Shown here piece after piece: positions 12,890 through 25,389 of a stretch of 64,000 bases of DNA. Each line of letters opens with the position of its first letter. The stretch's first letter is position 1. This DNA comes from Schistosoma mansoni (taxonomy: Eukaryota > Platyhelminthes > Trematoda > Strigeidida > Schistosomatidae). The stretch covers positions 124,001 to 188,000 of the forward strand of contig NW_017386103.1 of the NCBI RefSeq assembly GCF_000237925.1, given 5' to 3'. The position numbers and the translations under genes are program-made. Under the pieces are notes generated by a model. The model had not been told where the DNA came from, made no database searches, and saw only the letters and a program-made list of their open reading frames with translations.

Positions 12890-13960
12890 CATAGAAAATA
12901 AACCTATCCATCTGTGTAGAAAACATATCTAGTCACCCCTAGATTCAAAACTGGATCACGTAGTGATATTGCTAATTATAGGCTCAATAACTTGACATCT
13001 GTACTATAAAGCACCGTGGAAAAAATCATCCACAAACAGCTATTATCAATTTTATTTTCGGCTGGCTTGATTACCCCATCCCAACACGGGTTTACGACTA
13101 AACGCTTATGCATCACATCACATTTGAATCTTTTTGATCAGATTAGACAGAGAAGAGATGTTGGTCAGTAGGTGGTGATTCTGCACTTCGATTTCAGTGA
13201 GGCTTCCGATAGTGTATTCTAAAACCCTCTTCATTTGGCATACAGAATCCCCTTTTATCTTGGATCAAATCTTTTTTAGAAAGGCGTAACCAGAAAGTCC
13301 GCTTTGGATCTTGCTACTCTAAACTTGTGAATGTAACCAGTGGGGTTATACAAGGAAGTGTGATTGGCCCATTACTGTTTCACTTTTTTATCAATGAAGT
13401 GTGTTTCCTCTTTCAGTATGGTAAATCTTACCATTTTTCCGATGACCTAGAAGTGGTTTGTTCATCCACATCTCCCACTAAAAAAGCTATATTTCAGCGG
13501 TAATCCAAGAAGAGATTAAGACGTTATACGAATGGACAGTTTCGTGGGATTTCCCACTGAATGTTGAAAAAAGTGAATTTATTGACATTGGCCGCTGCCT
13601 TAACCTAAATCTGGCTATATACAAACATACACTGAAACCTTTCGACACTGTTCACGACTTGGGTTTAAGATTTAGCAACAGTTTGAACTTTTACGAGTGC
13701 ATTGCATTCCAAGTATCCAAAGCTAGAAAGCTCATCGTATTCATAATGATGACTTTCAAAGGATCACTCCAAACTATTACTGCACAAACACTTATTCTAA
13801 CGTCATATCTTACCTCAATACTAAGTCGAAGATACCACAGGCGTTGTAGTTTGACAACAATTTATCAGTAACACCTATAATTGAATCGCGCCCACCCAGC
13901 GAAATCAAAAGTCAGAAGCAAGGAGGTTGGAAGATATACTCTACAAATTATCAATATATT
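12890..13960 (+). mobile_element. CR1-type LINE, RT part, degenerate
   Basis: The plus strand shows SDIANYRLNNLTSVL, EKIIHKQLLSILFSAGLITP, HFDFSEASDSVF, GVIQGSVIGPLLFHFFINE and HFSDDLEVVCSS (where YADD normally lies), in RT order. The frame breaks repeatedly. It begins with the fingers region and has the same orientation as the endonuclease-bearing piece ending at 8510. The simplest reading is that it is the second half of that copy, separated by the minus-strand CR1 at 8517-12660. Confidence 0.65.
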
Positions 13961-14554
13961 GAGAAGTGAGTGATCTAAACTGTCTATTGATCGCAGGAGA
14001 CGTTGAGCACGCTATTCTCACTCGTGATCTAGTGCGGATGCATGACCAAGCACCTTCAGCTAGGAGAGTCCATTAAAACTAATGTGGTCAGCATCCGATG
14101 ACGAACACTTACAGAGCTATTGATTTGGGGATTTATTTTCCACTACAAAGTTATTTACTTACTGATTTATTTTGTTTTATTTTATTTTTATTACTCATTT
14201 TACGATACACGCATAGTCGTTTATTCCTGTTCTGGGTTCATAAACAAACTTATTAAACTAATAACATATTTCGCGTCTCCTTTATTTCTATCTCCCCAGT
14301 TTCTTCCTTTTCTTTCTCAAAACCGATTCAATATTCTTCTCAATTACACAGAACCTGATTTATTATTATTCTATCATTAATATTTTCTTTCTTCTTTATT
14401 TTCTCTTCTTCAAATATGGCAAATATAATGCTAACATCATTGAAACTTGTGTATTATTGCACTTTTTAAGAAACCCGGAATTGTTTCTTCACAACACTTA
14501 TGTACCCATAAGGTGTTTGTGAATAATAATAATGAGATCAAGACTCATACACCA
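13961..14554. other. Non-coding, T-rich stretch before a Gypsy fossil
   Basis: No coding signal is recognised. It contains pyrimidine-rich DNA at 14270-14410 and a short segment (TATGTACCCATAAGG) shared with about 5220. The stretch may contain the remnant 5' LTR and leader of the fossil that follows, but a matching copy downstream of 17420 was not evident by eye. Confidence 0.3.
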
Positions 14555-17420
14555 CCTATATCCTAGCTAATGCCATTCTGGTCTGAAAACATCGAAGCCT
14601 GGTTATGCTACGCAGAGGCTTACTTCGAGGAGTATGACGTGGCCGATCTACGTGCACGATTCCTCTCAGTAGTGCCGACTGTCTTCTAGAGATTACTAAA
14701 ACTTCTGTCGTTCATGTTTTTCAGTCTAAAATACTTCAAACGACATGAAATGACGTTTAGGAACTCTTTCATACCATAACACGTTACTTTAGTATCCGTC
14801 ATAACCGTAAACGATCACATACTCCTCGAAGGAGTATTTCACAAGAACGATCTGCCTCTAGGCCGCGAGAGACAGACAACCCTGACTGGTGCTGTTATCA
14901 TAATCCGTATGGAAAATCTCAAAGTTGCAGAAAACCCTGGAATTTTCTGAGCTCCAAACCAACCGACACGAAAAACGTTTCGAGAAACCTCCCAGCCGGC
15001 ACACGATAACGGCGACCGAAGCCGGCGAACAAAGTCGCCTTCTGTACGTCACTAAGGTGATTATGAAAGTTTGCAACCTCGTCGACACTGGCGCAGAATT
15101 TAGCGCTGTTCCTGCGAATTCTAACGAACGACTGCATAAAGGCACTTTTCAACTCACAGACAGCGAACCGGAAACCAATCACCATATAAAGTAAGCGCTA
15201 CGTCTATCGTAACGTGGGTTTACGCAAACTTAACCACTCGATCTTCGTTGTTGCAGATGTTTCCATGCCATAAATTTTTATAGCCCCGATACAACATCAT
15301 AATTTACTCATCGACATGCGCAAACGGAGGTCAATAAACGAAAATACCAAATTATTTGGATGTGTAACTTCTTTTTCCTGTTGTAGATTATTTCCAGTCA
15401 CAGTAAGACTCACGGTCGAATCATACTATTAACAGATACTCGATAAGTACCCCGAGATATACCAATCTCATCTCCAGCACCTGGACTTTGTTTTCGAACG
15501 ACTTCAAAAGCATGGCACACTGTAAATATTTAGAATTGTCAGATCGAAACCGACTTCTTAGATTTCCTCGGTCATACTATTGATGCACAAGACATCCGAC
15601 CTCTGAGAAGCAAAGTCGCCGCCGATCCGGATTACCTAGAACCAACCGCAGTTAAGCAATTAAGCATGCTTAATGGACCAGTAAGTTTCTATAGACGGTT
15701 CATACCAAACTGCGCGTCCCTTATGAAACCGTTAACCGACCAGCTTGGTGTAAATGAGAAATCCGTCAATTTGTACGATACCGCGAGAAAAGCATTCTAA
15801 ACAATTAAGGAACTTATTGCAAAGGCAACCATGCTGGCATATCAGGACACTCAAGCGCCCATTAGTATCGCAGTAGACGCATCCGACTCAGCAATCGTAG
15901 GAGTCTTACGACAATGGACTAACCACTCTTGGCAACTTTTAGGATTTTTCTCGAGACGGTTGTTAGACATTGAATCGAGGTCTAGCACTTTCGGTAGAGG
16001 ACTCCTAGCTATGTATTGTGCTGTACGGCATTTCCAACACTCTATAGTAGGAAGAGAATTAACACTTTTTACCGATCATAAACCTCTTACTTCTGAAACT
16101 CGCCCACCGTCAAAACGGGGACACTGATCTTCAGCACAAGCTATCCTCAACAACCCTGAAACTGCGCATTAAACAGATGGAAACAGGTAAGGATACCTTA
16201 TTATGCGGCACATCTACAGGTAGGGATCGTCCAATGGTACAAAAACATTATCGACGCAACGTCCTCAATACGTTGCACAATCTTTCTCATCCGGGTGTTC
16301 GTGCATCCATCAAGTTTATAGCAGAACGGTTTTGCTAGACTGGTATGAATAAAGACGTGAGGGAGTGGGCACGCTCCTGTGTAAGCTGATAAAAGTCTAA
16401 GGCCATTAGACACAACAAATGTCCCTTAGGCTCGTTCAAAACCCCTGATGCTCGTTTCGACCATCTTCATCCGGATTTGATAGAACCCTTACCAAATTCA
16501 AACGGATACTCTTATCTTTTAACCTGCGTAGACCGTTTCACTCGATGGCCAGAAGCAGTATCTATCAAGGACCTTCCTGATGAAGCAGTGGCTCGCTCCT
16601 TCGTCCAACGATGTGTAGCGAGCTTCAGCTTCCCTTAAACTATCACTACGGTCCATGGAGGCCAGTTCCAGTCTGGAATTTTCCGTTGTCTGATTACACT
16701 ATTAGGAATCACTCGCTTCCGAACGACCACCTACCACCCACAAGCAAAGGGGTTGGTGGAACGCTTTCACTGACAACTAAAAGCTTTACTATCAGATGCA
16801 AACGTTCCACAGTGGACCGACGCTCTTTCACTCGTCTTACTTGGCATTCGTATTATAGTGAAGGCTGACATTGGATACACGGCAGCTCAACTTGTTTATG
16901 GACCGACGCCCCGAATTCCATGAGAATCCGTAGGTATTTCATGTTCTCCAATGAATATAGATCTAAATTCCTACACGAGTAAGTTTACAGAAAAATGCGT
17001 TAAGTGTAACCTGTTTCCACTCGACCACAATCAACCGATGTTCTCTTTCAACCTGACTTATGATATAGTACAAACGTCTTCGTACGTCGAGACTCACATC
17101 AACGACCTCTCGAATCAGCATACGAAGGACCCTTCAAAGTTCTTCAGCGTGAACCTAAGTACTATATAGTCGATGAGGATTGAACTAACGATAGCATCAG
17201 TATCGGCCGCATAAAAGCAGCGTTTTTAGAAGGGAACCCTATTCATGTCGACTCTCCTTCGGTACTGTTTAAGGAAATGGGTCCTAAATCTACGATAACT
17301 CAACCGATAGCCAACAATCACGATGATTCTTTGGCAGTGCCTGAAAACAGACTCGAAAAAACGCGTTCTGGAAGAAAAGTAAGATTTCCAGAACACCTAA
17401 GGGATTACTGCATGTAAGGC
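14555..17420 (+). mobile_element. Ty3/Gypsy LTR element fossil (CsRn1/Boudicca-like), gag to integrase
   Basis: Parts appear in the standard Gypsy order on the plus strand. A gag start (FWSENIEAWLCYAEAYFEEY) is near 14570-14640. A protease block (NLVDTGAEFSAVP) is near 15075-15115. Reverse transcriptase remnants lie at about 15470-15800. RNase H is at about 15830-16090 (ISIAVDASDSAIVGVL, LTLFTDHKPL). Integrase with a His/Cys finger region and core is at about 16240-16900 (SYLLTCVDRFTRWPEAV). A C-terminal basic tail ends in RSGRKVRFPEHLRDYCM near 17418. It is broken in many places and is clearly an old fossil. Terminal repeats were not confidently located. Confidence 0.75.
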
Positions 17421-18341
17421 CCTACATAACATTTTGTTTCGTCTTGATTCTCCTTTGTATTATTTTTCAAAAAACCAAACAATTTTTAATATGTTTATGC
17501 ATATATATTTATTAAAAAACAATTCTTTTTGCTAATATGCTCGCCAATATGTGTATGTTGAATTTTTTTCGAAAATAGCCCAAAATATCCGTTCTGTAAA
17601 ATTCGCTTTTAAGTCATCGCATGCGTGCGAGTTTATTTTTCTTTCTTTTAAGTCCGTTTTGTGTTTTCACACACGTACTTGTTATTCGACATATAGAAAA
17701 CTTCGTGAGAAAAGCAGTGAGTTCGCTCTCCACGAGAACCGCATGAAAAGGCTGTGCATTTTCGGAATAGCACCTTGAGTTGTTACTTTGTGAGCTCTTA
17801 ATGAAGACTGTAACTCCCTCCGAATCTTGAAATTGTCTGTATATACTAAGAATTGAAGTCGGTTAATACACCATGAATTAAACAGTATGTACACAAGTGT
17901 TCCATAGATGGTAAGTTTTTGCACACAACATGATATGAATCGACAATCAGGTGGGTGGAAGAGAGATCCGATGGTTTTTAATTTTCTTGTCAAATAGTGC
18001 AGTAAGTACTTAATCAAATACATAATAACACCCACTGACTCAAGATAAAGACGAACGAATTACACGATCAATCCTGTAGAATACTTTATATGAACATTTT
18101 AGGTGTATATAGCCGTATGCTTCACTTAGTGTTATGTTGCTGTAGGTAGCCAATCGGTTTGCAAATCATGATAGGTTTGAAATATCCAATACCGATAAAC
18201 ATAAGTCTCGGCTAGTTGAAAAATGATTAAATCTTTCAATCCCTGAAATATTCGAGAAAAACTTTGGTGTTATATATGTCGTAAATATTATTCAGGTTTA
18301 TGTAAAGCCATAGTACTTTTGTTATTTTGGACCAGTGGTTA
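17421..18341. other. Intergenic stretch upstream of the hnRNP L gene
   Basis: AT-rich, with no recognised coding signal. It presumably contains the 5' UTR and promoter of the downstream gene, but no clear TATA box or initiator can be singled out. The reading frame of the first coding exon is closed by an in-frame TAA at 18303-18305. Confidence 0.35.
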
Positions 18342-21300
18342 ATGCGCGGAATTCAAAATCGACATTTGATGGCGAACCGTAAAAGAAACAGGCCAGAGGA
18401 TTGGGAGGATTTAGAGCCATCTCCAGTTATTCATATACGGGAGTTACCAGAACATACTCTTGAGCTAGACTTAATTAGAGTTTTCGAACAGTTTGGCTCA
18501 ATTAGGGATATTGCAATGATTCCACATAAAGGTCAAGCACTAATTGAATTTGATGACATTAATTCCGCAGAAAGAGCTGTTGCAAGGTAATATTCAATGA
18601 TATGTAAACCAAATAAATATAAGATGTTCAGAGAATGCCGTGATGTTTGCTAATCATAGATTAAAAGTTAATTATAGTACATCCAAACGTGTGGTCCATC
18701 GACCTCTAGAAAATGATAACCAGCACTCCGAATTGCCTCCCGAGAGCCGTGTACTTATGTTAACGGTTTACAATGCTCAATATCCTATCACAGTCGATGT
18801 TATTCATCAGATCACAGCCAAACATGGACGCGTTTTGCGCATTGTCATTCTCCGCAAAACGCGAATACAGGTACCTATAGTTTGACACTTTATTTGTTCA
18901 AAGGCTATGGTGGAGTTTAAAAATACGGAAGAGGCCCGGACTGCTAAACGGCATCTTAATGGAGCTGATATATACTCTGGCTGTTGTACACTGAAGGTCG
19001 AGTTTGCTCGTCCTACTCGCTTGACTGTCACTCGCAATGATCAAGATTCATGGGATTTTGAAAATCCACTATTGCTGTCTACCTCACTTAATGAATCTGA
19101 TGGGCGTGGAGATATCTCTCTATTAGGTAAGGAAAGTCTTCGCTCACTGTTGTCTTAGGACGATTTGAACGTTCACGTGCTCGGCACGAAAGCTCAAGGT
19201 CTGTTAATGGTGGCAGCTTCGGTTATCATGATGGCTTCATTAAGCAGAATGCTGTCGGGCTTAGTGTCCCACCGGCTTCGTTCTTGGACCAGTTAGCTTT
19301 AAATTACCACGTATCAAGGCGTGGTCTCGATGGATTGAATGGTCAACCTTATGCTAGGGCTTCAACTGCTGTCATAATGGTATATAACATGGATATGGAT
19401 CATATGAACTGCGACCGGTAAGAGTTTTATTTTCAAGACTTTTTATCAAGCTTAAAAAGCCTGATAATCAGATTGTTTTTACGCAAAGTCGGCGTGGCTT
19501 TCCATACCCATAATTCGAACTTATCTCTTTATTGGTTGACTTGGGTTCGGCTAGTGGATATGCAACTTTCTCACCATTTAAGTAGACAGTAACTACTGTC
19601 TGGTAGGTATACTATTATTTAGGAAATATACAATATTATGTAGTGTTAAGGCAGTGTAGCTTTTAGTTGCACATATAAACATTTTACACAAGCCCGACCT
19701 CCGTCGTGTTGTTTTAGACCCTGGTAGAGAGCTCGATGTGATTAGTAGTTCCGGATCAGATTTAAGTAATACTTGTATTCATTCTACTACACAAAGTCAG
19801 GTAATACTAGTTTCAGTAACCCTGTTATCATTAGACCAGCTATTTAAATTAGTGCTTAGTAAGGTTCCACTGAAAACGGTCTCATTAATTTACTGGGAAC
19901 TGGTTTTAAATTGTAGAACGGACTGCTTGTTTACCACTAGACCGAATTTGCTAGAACTATCAATCCATCTAACTTTTGGTAATTGGTCAATTCTATTGAG
20001 TATTTTTAATTATCACGCTTTTGTTTTGTTTTAGCTTGTTCAACCTTCTTTGTCTCTATGGTAATGTTGTTCGTATCAAGTTTCTGAGGACTAAAGAAGG
20101 ATCAGCTATGGCGCAAATGGGCGATAACGTTAGTGTTGATCGTGTCATTACTAACCTGTCAGAAGTCCCATTGATGGGCAATGCATTGTCGGTATGGTTC
20201 TTTCTGTCTTAAATTCGTTTTATTGTTGTTTGGCTGATAGGTCACTAGTTTTTAAATATTAGTGATAAAAAACGTCTTAGTTTTAATTAGCCCTACGTAC
20301 TGTCACTATATTGTTACCATATATTCGGTCAGTTTAGTCGAATGAATTCTTCACATATGTGCATCAGCCTGAGTTGTCGCTATATCAGCACAGCAAAGTG
20401 ATTATTAAAGTAGTAGTATCAGTGATTGTAAAAAGAATGAACTGTTGAGAGGCTTCCAAAGAAAGGACTAATTCGTTTAAGGCAAAGTAGAAAGTAATTT
20501 TTAAATTCAGGATCTTTGGGGAGGATAGCAAATGCATCTACATTACTGTTGCTGATTATAAGCCATCACTCCCACTGTCTCCGACAATTGATCTCTTTTA
20601 TCTTGCTGACCTCAACTAGGCAGTCTACACCAAGTAATATGGCTCGCTTCGGCATTCATTGACTTCATGAATTGGTTTCTTATCTTGGCTTAGTCGCCTT
20701 TAGTTTTATAGCTTACTATCAAAGCAGGCAACATCACAAGAAGTAACTAGTGGTTAGGTTTTGGTAACATTAGGATCTGCAGTCTCATCAACCGACTCTC
20801 TATCTTTGCCTGATGTTCTGTTTCTGACTTTACTCGCCCTCTTATTTCACAGTGCGTAAACAGTCTTTCAAAGCAACACCGGCGGTAACGCAATTTGGCA
20901 AAGCTAGGTCAGGTTTCGAATCCGTGCTAAGATTTCGTCGGACACTAGGATTTGTGAGGCTTCTAAGATAAGTAAACAGGTCAACACACTCAACTATTGC
21001 ACTTTTTATGATCAGTTTTGGTTAGTTAGTCACTTGCGACGCCCTACCTAATCTATTGATAACTGACGCTCAATTCATCTATATGTTCACATATATAACT
21101 GAGTTATATGTTCATTGCTCATATATATATATATATATATATATATACATTTAAATAAACACTAAACATAATGTTATCTGTCAGATTTCTTTTGTGTGGC
21201 TATTGTAATCAGTTGAATGTAATTTGTTTTATTTTTTGTATAACGGAAAACTCATTTAGTGATCCCATTTTACTTTTAAATTCTAGATTCGTCCAAGTAA

Positions 21301-22621
21301 ACAACAACTTATCCTGGACGTACCGAAACCTTTTGAATTACCAGATGGTACCCCATCTTTCAAAGATTATTCAGGGTGTCGTGAAAATAGATATATAAAT
21401 CCAGACAAGGCGAGTAAAAATAGGATTTACCCGCCATCACATACTCTGCATTATTGGAATTGTCCTCCGAATTATACCCCAGAGGAACTGCGCAAGTTGA
21501 TTGTTGAATGTGGTGCTTCACCACCTCGGTATGTAGTGTTGTTTCGCAATGTTCACTTTTGATATCTGTAAACACTATACCACTGCTTTTTACTTTTATC
21601 ACATTGTTATCTAATTGCATGACTAATATTTTTTTCAATATAATAGTGATAGGTGGTAATAAAGTGTTTTTTATAACAGCTTGAGACAACAAAATCTAAT
21701 CAGTTGGCAATACTTTTCACACCCCTGTTCAGTTTCACAGAGAAAGTCAAACAGTTAAAACATAGCATTGATAATAATACTTTCCGTCCATTAATTGTGC
21801 CATGAAAACTTTGGTCCACGTAAATGTTGTGTGTACCACCACCTGGTCGTGAAAATGTTTTATCGGCAGTAAATTCGATGGTTATTGTAAACTAAGGATT
21901 ATTTGATACAATACTCCTGTAGGAAATAATGTTTGCAAGATTAAGTTCAACACTATCATTTTCAATATGATTGGTACCGGAATGATAATTATTTAAGACA
22001 TTACAGTGTATTTTGGTTGTGTATTCTTATTCATTAAAAATAATATGGCGCTTAGTTATTATTTCGCGATGACAATAAATATCTCGTTATCCGTTGTGTT
22101 ATCTGTTTATGTCGAAGGATAACCTATTGAAATAGTTTCCTATTCACTTGTAATATGCCTATCGTCCTGTAATATTTTGAGTGGTAGTTCAGTGAACTGA
22201 CTTACTGTTTCACCCAATTGTATCTCGTTTGATTTCCCTATGAAGGACATATACTAATAGAATATATCTATCAGTCAGTAAAATATCTATCTTTTATTAT
22301 TTTCATTTCTTAACTTCTATTCCTTTCGGATAATCTTTTTTTGTCCAAACTGTATATAGCCAAATTGCACCTTTCCCAAGGATTAGTGATAGGTCCTCTT
22401 CGGGCCTTGTAGAATGGGGAACAAAAGATGAAGCCGTTACTGCCCTTGCTTTGTGCAACCACCAAGCTATTCCAAACACCGAAGGACGTTATCCATATCT
22501 TCTTAAACTGTCATTTTCAAGCTCTCCTGTCAACGATCGAGCATTTTCAGGTTCGAAAAAGATTGGCTCATCAACTATTGGAAAGTCAGCAGCATCCGTA
22601 GACTCTAGCGAGTATGAATAG
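18342..22621 (+). CDS. HNRNPL: hnRNP L-family RNA-binding protein, four RRMs, seven coding exons
   Basis: Exons: 18342-18586, 18624-18870, 18904-19126, 19159-19417, 20035-20191, 21287-21528, 22360-22621. All introns are GT-AG and all phases agree, giving 544 codons plus TAG. RRM1 starts near residue 29 (PVIHIRELPEH, then KGQALIEFDDINSAERAV), followed by the diagnostic NYSTSKR. RRM2 runs from about 124 to 202 (VLMLTVYNAQYPITVDVI, LNGADIYSGCCTLKVEFARP). RRM3 starts near 309 (VIMVYNMDMDHMNCDRLFNL, CLYGNVVRIKF). RRM4 starts near 425 (HTLHYWNCP, then GLVEWGTKDEAVTAL). A region without RRM features, including Gly/Arg/Ser residues, lies between RRM2 and RRM3. Order and motifs match vertebrate hnRNP L/LL and fly Smooth, nuclear regulators of splicing that bind CA-rich RNA. 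The start could instead be the ATG at 18369, because the first in-frame stop upstream is at 18303. The assignment is strong. Confidence 0.95.
18587..18623 (+). other. Micro-intron 1 (37 nt) of the hnRNP L gene
   Basis: GTAATA...TATAAG, 37 nt, phase 2. Using the nearer AG at 18630-18631 would put a stop in frame. The AG at 18622-18623 keeps the frame and restores the exact RRM1 length seen in vertebrate hnRNP L. Introns 2 (18871-18903, 33 nt) and 3 (19127-19158, 32 nt) are similarly tiny. Introns 4-6 are 617, 1095 and 831 nt. This 5'-short, 3'-long gradient is a known feature of schistosome genes. Confidence 0.85.
20897..21005 (-). mobile_element. Short RTE LINE fragment in intron 5
   Basis: The stretch with GATTTCGTCGGACAC and TTCTAAGATAAGTAAA matches, with divergence, the RT tail region of the RTE element at about 52090-52200 (GATTTCGTCAGACACC, TTCCAAGATAAGTGAAG) in the same orientation. 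It is about 110 bp, old, and lies within intron 5 of the hnRNP L gene, antisense to it. Confidence 0.5.
21119..21147. repeat. (TA)n microsatellite
   Basis: An uninterrupted AT dinucleotide run of about 29 bp in intron 5 of the hnRNP L gene. Confidence 0.9.
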
Positions 22622-22801
22622 TTAATGGGTACGTTAGTTGGTACTTGTTTGAATTTGTTAAAGTTCATGATTTTTTATCCATTCCTTTTTGTTTGCTGTG
22701 TCATCAATCTCACCGCTTCCTTTGCATATATAATACAGCTTTAAGATACTCTTAAAATCGTGTTATTATTCTGTTCGTAAAATATTTTACTAACATGGCT
22801 C

Positions 22802-22849
<48 letters not shown>

Positions 22850-23174
22850 TTGGAAGTTCATTTTGACCATGTGTCTTTTGTAACGATCCATCTTTCTGAG
22901 TTTTATAAATGACACAAGGTCTCTTAAGTATTCCTACATAAACTTGGGTGTTGGTGTTCCTTTGTTAATAATTCCAGTTATTTTGTTTCAAGAAGCTTCA
23001 AACACAGTCCTACCTATTTTTGAGACCTTTCTGTCAAAGCCGCACGCAATCATAATTTTCTGCTCCAAGTTAATTTATGAATGGTGCGACAGGAAACACC
23101 CCTCCATGTAATTGTTGTAGTCAACGTTGCTATCGGTAAATTGCTATCCGTTTATCATTTCCCTTTGTGGTTAG
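22622..23174 (+). other. 3' flank of the hnRNP L gene, includes (TA)n
   Basis: Probable 3' UTR followed by intergenic DNA. It contains a long TA dinucleotide run at 22804-22846. Poly(A) signals cannot be chosen with confidence in such AT-rich DNA. No other coding signal is seen. Confidence 0.4.
22804..22846. repeat. (TA)n microsatellite
   Basis: An uninterrupted TA run of about 43 bp downstream of the hnRNP L stop codon. Confidence 0.95.
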
Positions 23175-24388
23175 TTTTAAAGCTTACAAGTGATAAACAA
23201 TGGTGTTCTTATTGTTATCTGGTTTTGCAACCTCAAGTGGTGTCCAACACGGTTGTAAACCATCTTCATTTCTGTTTAATTTCATCATACACCTACTGCT
23301 GGAAATAATTTTCTCGTCGACTGAATTCTCAGGAATTTGATCTTCCAGATGGTTCACTTATCGACTTACAATACACAGGTGACACAGTTTTGTTTGGTGA
23401 AGACTGATAAAATCCAGAGTCCTTTGGTAGCACTTAGCAACAATGCTAGGATATTTGGAATTCAGTTCTCCCTTTCTAAATACAAGTTGTTGCTTCAGGA
23501 CTGGCTTGCGTCAACACCTAAACTAAAGATAAAGAGTGAAGTAGTCTCACACGTAGACAACTTCACTTATCTTGGAAGTCTGATCAGCCCTAATGGGTTG
23601 ATGTCTGACGAAGTCTCAGCACGGATTCAAAAGGCTCGTTTGGCTTTTGCCAACTTACGTCACCTATGACGAAGACGAGATATCCGTCTATCGATTAAGG
23701 TATGAGTATACTGAGCAGCAGTTCGCTCTGTTCTACTTTACGACTGCGAAACATGGCCATTAAGAGTAGAAGATAATCGTAAGTTACTAGTATTTGACCA
23801 CAGATGTCTTAGAAATACTGCTCGCATCTGCTGGGATCACCGGGTAAGTAATGGTGAAGTTAGACACAGGGTATTAGGGAATGATGGTAAATCAGTTGAT
23901 AAGGTTGTGAATCTTCATCGACTGAGATGATTGGGCCACGTGTTACGTATGCCTGAACACGGATTACCACGACGCGCAATACTGACTAGTGTTGGAGACA
24001 GATGGAATAAAGTTAGTGGCAGTCAAACCAAAACGTAGCATCAGTGCTTGAAGTCACTAACTTGTAGTCTGAGACATGTTGGTAGATGCAAACTAATTGA
24101 CTAGGGTCCGCGTGATTATCGTAACCGGTGGTTGGAGACTCTGCGTGACATCAGAATCGATCACAGTGGCGTAGGTGTATACACTCTTTGTCTTCGCTTA
24201 AACTAAGATTAAAATTATCTTATACCTTTCTTCCTGTACTATATCCTTATATACAATCTTTCTATTATATATTATTACCATTGAAGTAACTACATGAATT
24301 CTGTGTTTATATTGCTGTGCTAATGAGTTATGACAACTTGGACCGATGTATATATGTACCTGGTCCTTCGTTGTTTGACTGACTGTTA
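23175..24388 (+). mobile_element. RTE-type (SR2-like) LINE, 3' half, defective copy A
   Basis: The plus strand carries RT and tail sequence of the same family as 51337-54800: LSNNARIFG, VDNFTYLGSLISPNGL, then in other frames the tail corresponding to NGEVRRRVLGNDGKSVDEV. It ends in the family's 3' UTR (CTATATCCTTATATACAATC) and a GACTGACTG terminus near 24385. It has several stops and frame changes. It shares unusual derived sequence with copy B at 59283-60785, such as VHLSTYNTQVTQFCLVKTDK in place of the YADD region. The intact element reads SDLEYADDIVLFGEDAGK there, so the catalytic box is lost. Confidence 0.8.
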
Positions 24389-25033
24389 GTTGTTAGTCCT
24401 TTTGTAGTCTTCCAGTTCTTTCATACACTTACTATCCTTTGTTGTGCTTGGCGTTCATTCTAGTCTGATACTGATTTGAACGCTTACTTTAAGCTGGTCC
24501 AAACAGCTACTTTTATGAGAAAACTAAAAGCGAATTAAAAGCTTTTATTACCTTGCACGCAATGAAGTACATGCACAAACTCATTCATTCATGTAGATGT
24601 GTCTCTTTGAAAATCAAGTCAGGTTCTCTACTAAAAGCGTGAACCCGTTAAAATTTCTCCCTTGAAATGGTACGCCTAACCTAATCTACAACTTTACCAT
24701 AAAACAGTATTGACATTTCAAAAGCTTTAATTTTTTGATAAATGTGTTAGCGAAACATTCGTTTTTCTACTAAATAAATGCTCAGTAAATATAAACGGAT
24801 AACTTGGATTACAGGAAAGAAAAAAGTGTAATAGGAAACATAAGTTGTCACGCTACCGTAAATTTTAAAATGGGGTAACAATAGCCAAGAAATAGTCCAA
24901 GTTAAAAAATTGTTTTCGGGCACATAAACATGGTTTGCAATTTTAATGCCCAATACTTCCATCTGTTCAGCAATGCACCCTTGATAATTCCTACACAAGG
25001 CTTAAAAAGCTGTTTTAATGTCAATCTTATAAC
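24389..25033. other. Non-coding stretch
   Basis: No recognised gene. On the minus strand near 24890-24990 there is a short open stretch (CIAEQMEVLGIKIANHVYV) that looks somewhat protein-like, but it has no supporting start, homology or convincing splice partner. Confidence 0.3.
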
Positions 25034-25140
25034 CTGTTTTAATTGTTTTGCCATCGCGGAGCATGATTTTATCCTACGTTTATCGAGGTGTTGGACACCA
25101 ATTGATCATGAAACAATTTTGAAACATGTTTTACCATTGG
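25034..25140 (+). repeat. Left arm of a roughly 107 bp imperfect inverted repeat
   Basis: The reverse complement of this arm aligns to 25498-25610. Shared words in order include CCAAT, GTTTCATGATCA, CTCGATAAAC, ATCATGCTCC and CGATGGCAA, ending in ACAATT at the outer edge of both arms. The arms enclose about 357 bp with one small ORF. Confidence 0.7.
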
Positions 25141-25389
25141 TTATTCCTCTCTATGTATGTGTTCTACCACGTGTTCATTGGTTATTGCACGATGTGTGAT
25201 ATAATTGTTTATACTGTGTTGAGGCCTATCTGAAATTAATTGTTTAGTCTGATCATTAATAATCAATTTTGTAGCATAGTATCTTTTTTCGACGGCCGCT
25301 TCTAGTTTCTGCCGCAAAATCATGCTGTTTGATTCTTCTTTATAAACTTTGAAGAGCATCTGTTTGATGTCGTTTTTCCAGTCATCCAT
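25141..25389 (-). CDS. Hypothetical 82-codon ORF inside an inverted repeat
   Basis: The minus-strand ATG (context AAAATGG) is preceded in frame by a TGA five codons upstream, so the start is defined. The product is mostly charged and probably helical (MDDWKNDIKQMLFKVYKEES, then ILRQKLEAAVEKRYYATKLI) and ends HIHREE. No family is recognised. The stop lies at the inner edge of the left inverted-repeat arm (25034-25140), and the right arm (25498-25610) lies about 108 bp upstream of the start. It could be a cargo or remnant ORF of a small terminal-inverted-repeat element, the first exon of a minus-strand host gene, or chance. No good splice donor was identified. Confidence 0.3.
   Translation of the reverse strand: MDDWKNDIKQMLFKVYKEESNSMILRQKLEAAVEKRYYATKLIINDQTKQLISDRPQHSINNYITHRAITNEHVVEHIHREE

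Noticed and set aside
20915-20945. GGTTTCGAATCC looking like a tRNA T-arm
   Set aside because: It lies within a diverged RTE fragment that accounts for the sequence, and no other tRNA arm is present.
24747-24998. Minus-strand frame as a downstream exon of the 82-codon ORF at 25141-25389
   Set aside because: No credible donor or acceptor pair with matching phase. The upstream ORF ends in its own stop inside the inverted-repeat arm.
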